From Bradyrhizobium diversitatis (GTDB lineage Bacteria > Pseudomonadota > Alphaproteobacteria > Rhizobiales > Xanthobacteraceae), in the NCBI RefSeq assembly GCF_016031635.1, contig NZ_JACEGD010000006.1:186001-250000 (forward strand): DNA of 64,000 nt, written 5' to 3'. The notes beneath the pieces are model-generated. The model ran no database searches and had not been told where the DNA came from. It saw only the letters and a list, made by a program, of their open reading frames with translations. Shown in pieces: positions 63,635 to 64,000 of this stretch. Both the position numbers and the translations under genes were made by a program. How positions within the stretch are numbered: the stretch's first letter is position 1; each line of letters opens with the position of its first letter.

Positions 63635-64000
63635 TCAGACCTTCGCGGACTTGGCAGCAGATGATTTGGATGAAGACGATTTGGACTTGCCGGATTTCGC
63701 AGGAGCCGTGGCGTCGAAGTGGCGGCAGGAGTCGCGCTTGATCAGCCGGGCGCCGACGCGATATTCGCGGACACCGTCATTGCCATTACCCTTGGCGTCC
63801 ATGCGATGCAGCAGTCGGTCGACGGCGAGATTGGCAAGATCCCGCGCGCCATTGTCGACGATGCTGATGGCCGGACGATGCCATTCGAACCACGGCATGT
63901 CCTCATAACAGAGCAGCGAGAGATCATCGGGAATGGTGATGTTCCGTTCCGCCGTGACGCGCAACACGCCGAGCGTCGCCTCGTGATTAGCAACGAAGAT
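63635..64000 (-). CDS. LacI-family transcriptional regulator, C-terminal part
   Basis: The frame is open from 64000 (IFVANHEATLGVLRVTAERN) and ends at 63635, so the 5' part with the DNA-binding domain lies beyond the window. The visible 121 residues match the ligand-binding domain's end: NITIPDDLSLLCYEDMPWFEW, PAISIVDNGARDLANLAVDRLL and VGARLIKRDSC. It ends in an unusual low-complexity tail, GKSKSSSSKSSAAKSAKV, rich in Lys and Ser. It is 3 bp from the tautomerase gene and probably controls the acyl-CoA operon or is its first gene. Confidence 0.85.
   Translation of the reverse strand: MFVANHEATLGVLRVTAERNITIPDDLSLLCYEDMPWFEWHRPAISIVDNGARDLANLAVDRLLHRMDAKGNGNDGVREYRVGARLIKRDSCRHFDATAPAKSGKSKSSSSKSSAAKSAKV

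Overview
The window looks like a high-GC alphaproteobacterial chromosome, most probably Bradyrhizobium or a close relative. This is inferred from codon usage, the style of the encoded proteins, an RhAmidase/urease nitrogen block and Irr-like promoter boxes. No rRNA, tRNA, CRISPR array or intact insertion sequence was seen. All start choices, domain borders and adenylation codes were read by eye.

Region 1 (1-8863) is a nitrogen-scavenging operon on the + strand. It holds the 3' end of a urea-type ABC permease (urtC), both ATPases (urtD, urtE), an RhAmidase-type amidase, a small ABM-fold protein and a complete but divergent urease set: ureE, ureF, a fused ureA-ureB, ureC, ureG and ureD. All nickel ligands and catalytic residues of UreC are present. 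Amides or urea would be imported and broken down to ammonia.

Region 2 (about 8864-57430) is a siderophore locus. A TonB-dependent receptor (9403) is followed by a very long operon: an MbtH protein, a type II thioesterase, a SyrP-like dioxygenase, three NRPS proteins (3248, about 2187 and 5480 residues), an alpha/beta hydrolase, a Tat-type FhuD-like binding protein and a fused FhuB permease. FhuC and a DUF2218-SIP siderophore-interacting reductase lie on the opposite strand. A PvdE/SyrD-type exporter, an IucB-type N-acyltransferase and a PvdA-like ornithine N5-monooxygenase follow on the + strand. The assembly line reads FAAL-ACP, C-A-T-E, C-A-T | C-A-T, C-A-T | C-A-T-E, C-A-T-E, C-A-T, C-A-T-TE. 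The predicted product is a fatty-acylated octapeptide: acyl, D-(beta-hydroxy)Asp, an unassigned basic residue, Phe, Gly, a D-hydroxamate residue (probably N5-acyl-N5-hydroxyornithine), D-Ser, Gly and a second hydroxamate residue. One beta-hydroxyaspartate and two hydroxamates would give six iron ligands. Modules 4 and 7 share a nearly identical 1583-bp A-T segment, and module 7 carries the marks of a lost epimerase.

Region 3 (57431-59120) is poor in genes. It holds one possible small protein and two truncated catabolic genes (aldehyde dehydrogenase and FAD oxidoreductase), and looks like the scarred edge of the siderophore island.

Region 4 (59121-64000) is on the - strand and looks like ordinary catabolic chromosome: an amino-acid-type periplasmic binding protein, a MaoC hydratase, a fused CoA-transferase, an acyl-CoA dehydrogenase, a double-length tautomerase and the C-terminal end of a LacI-type regulator.
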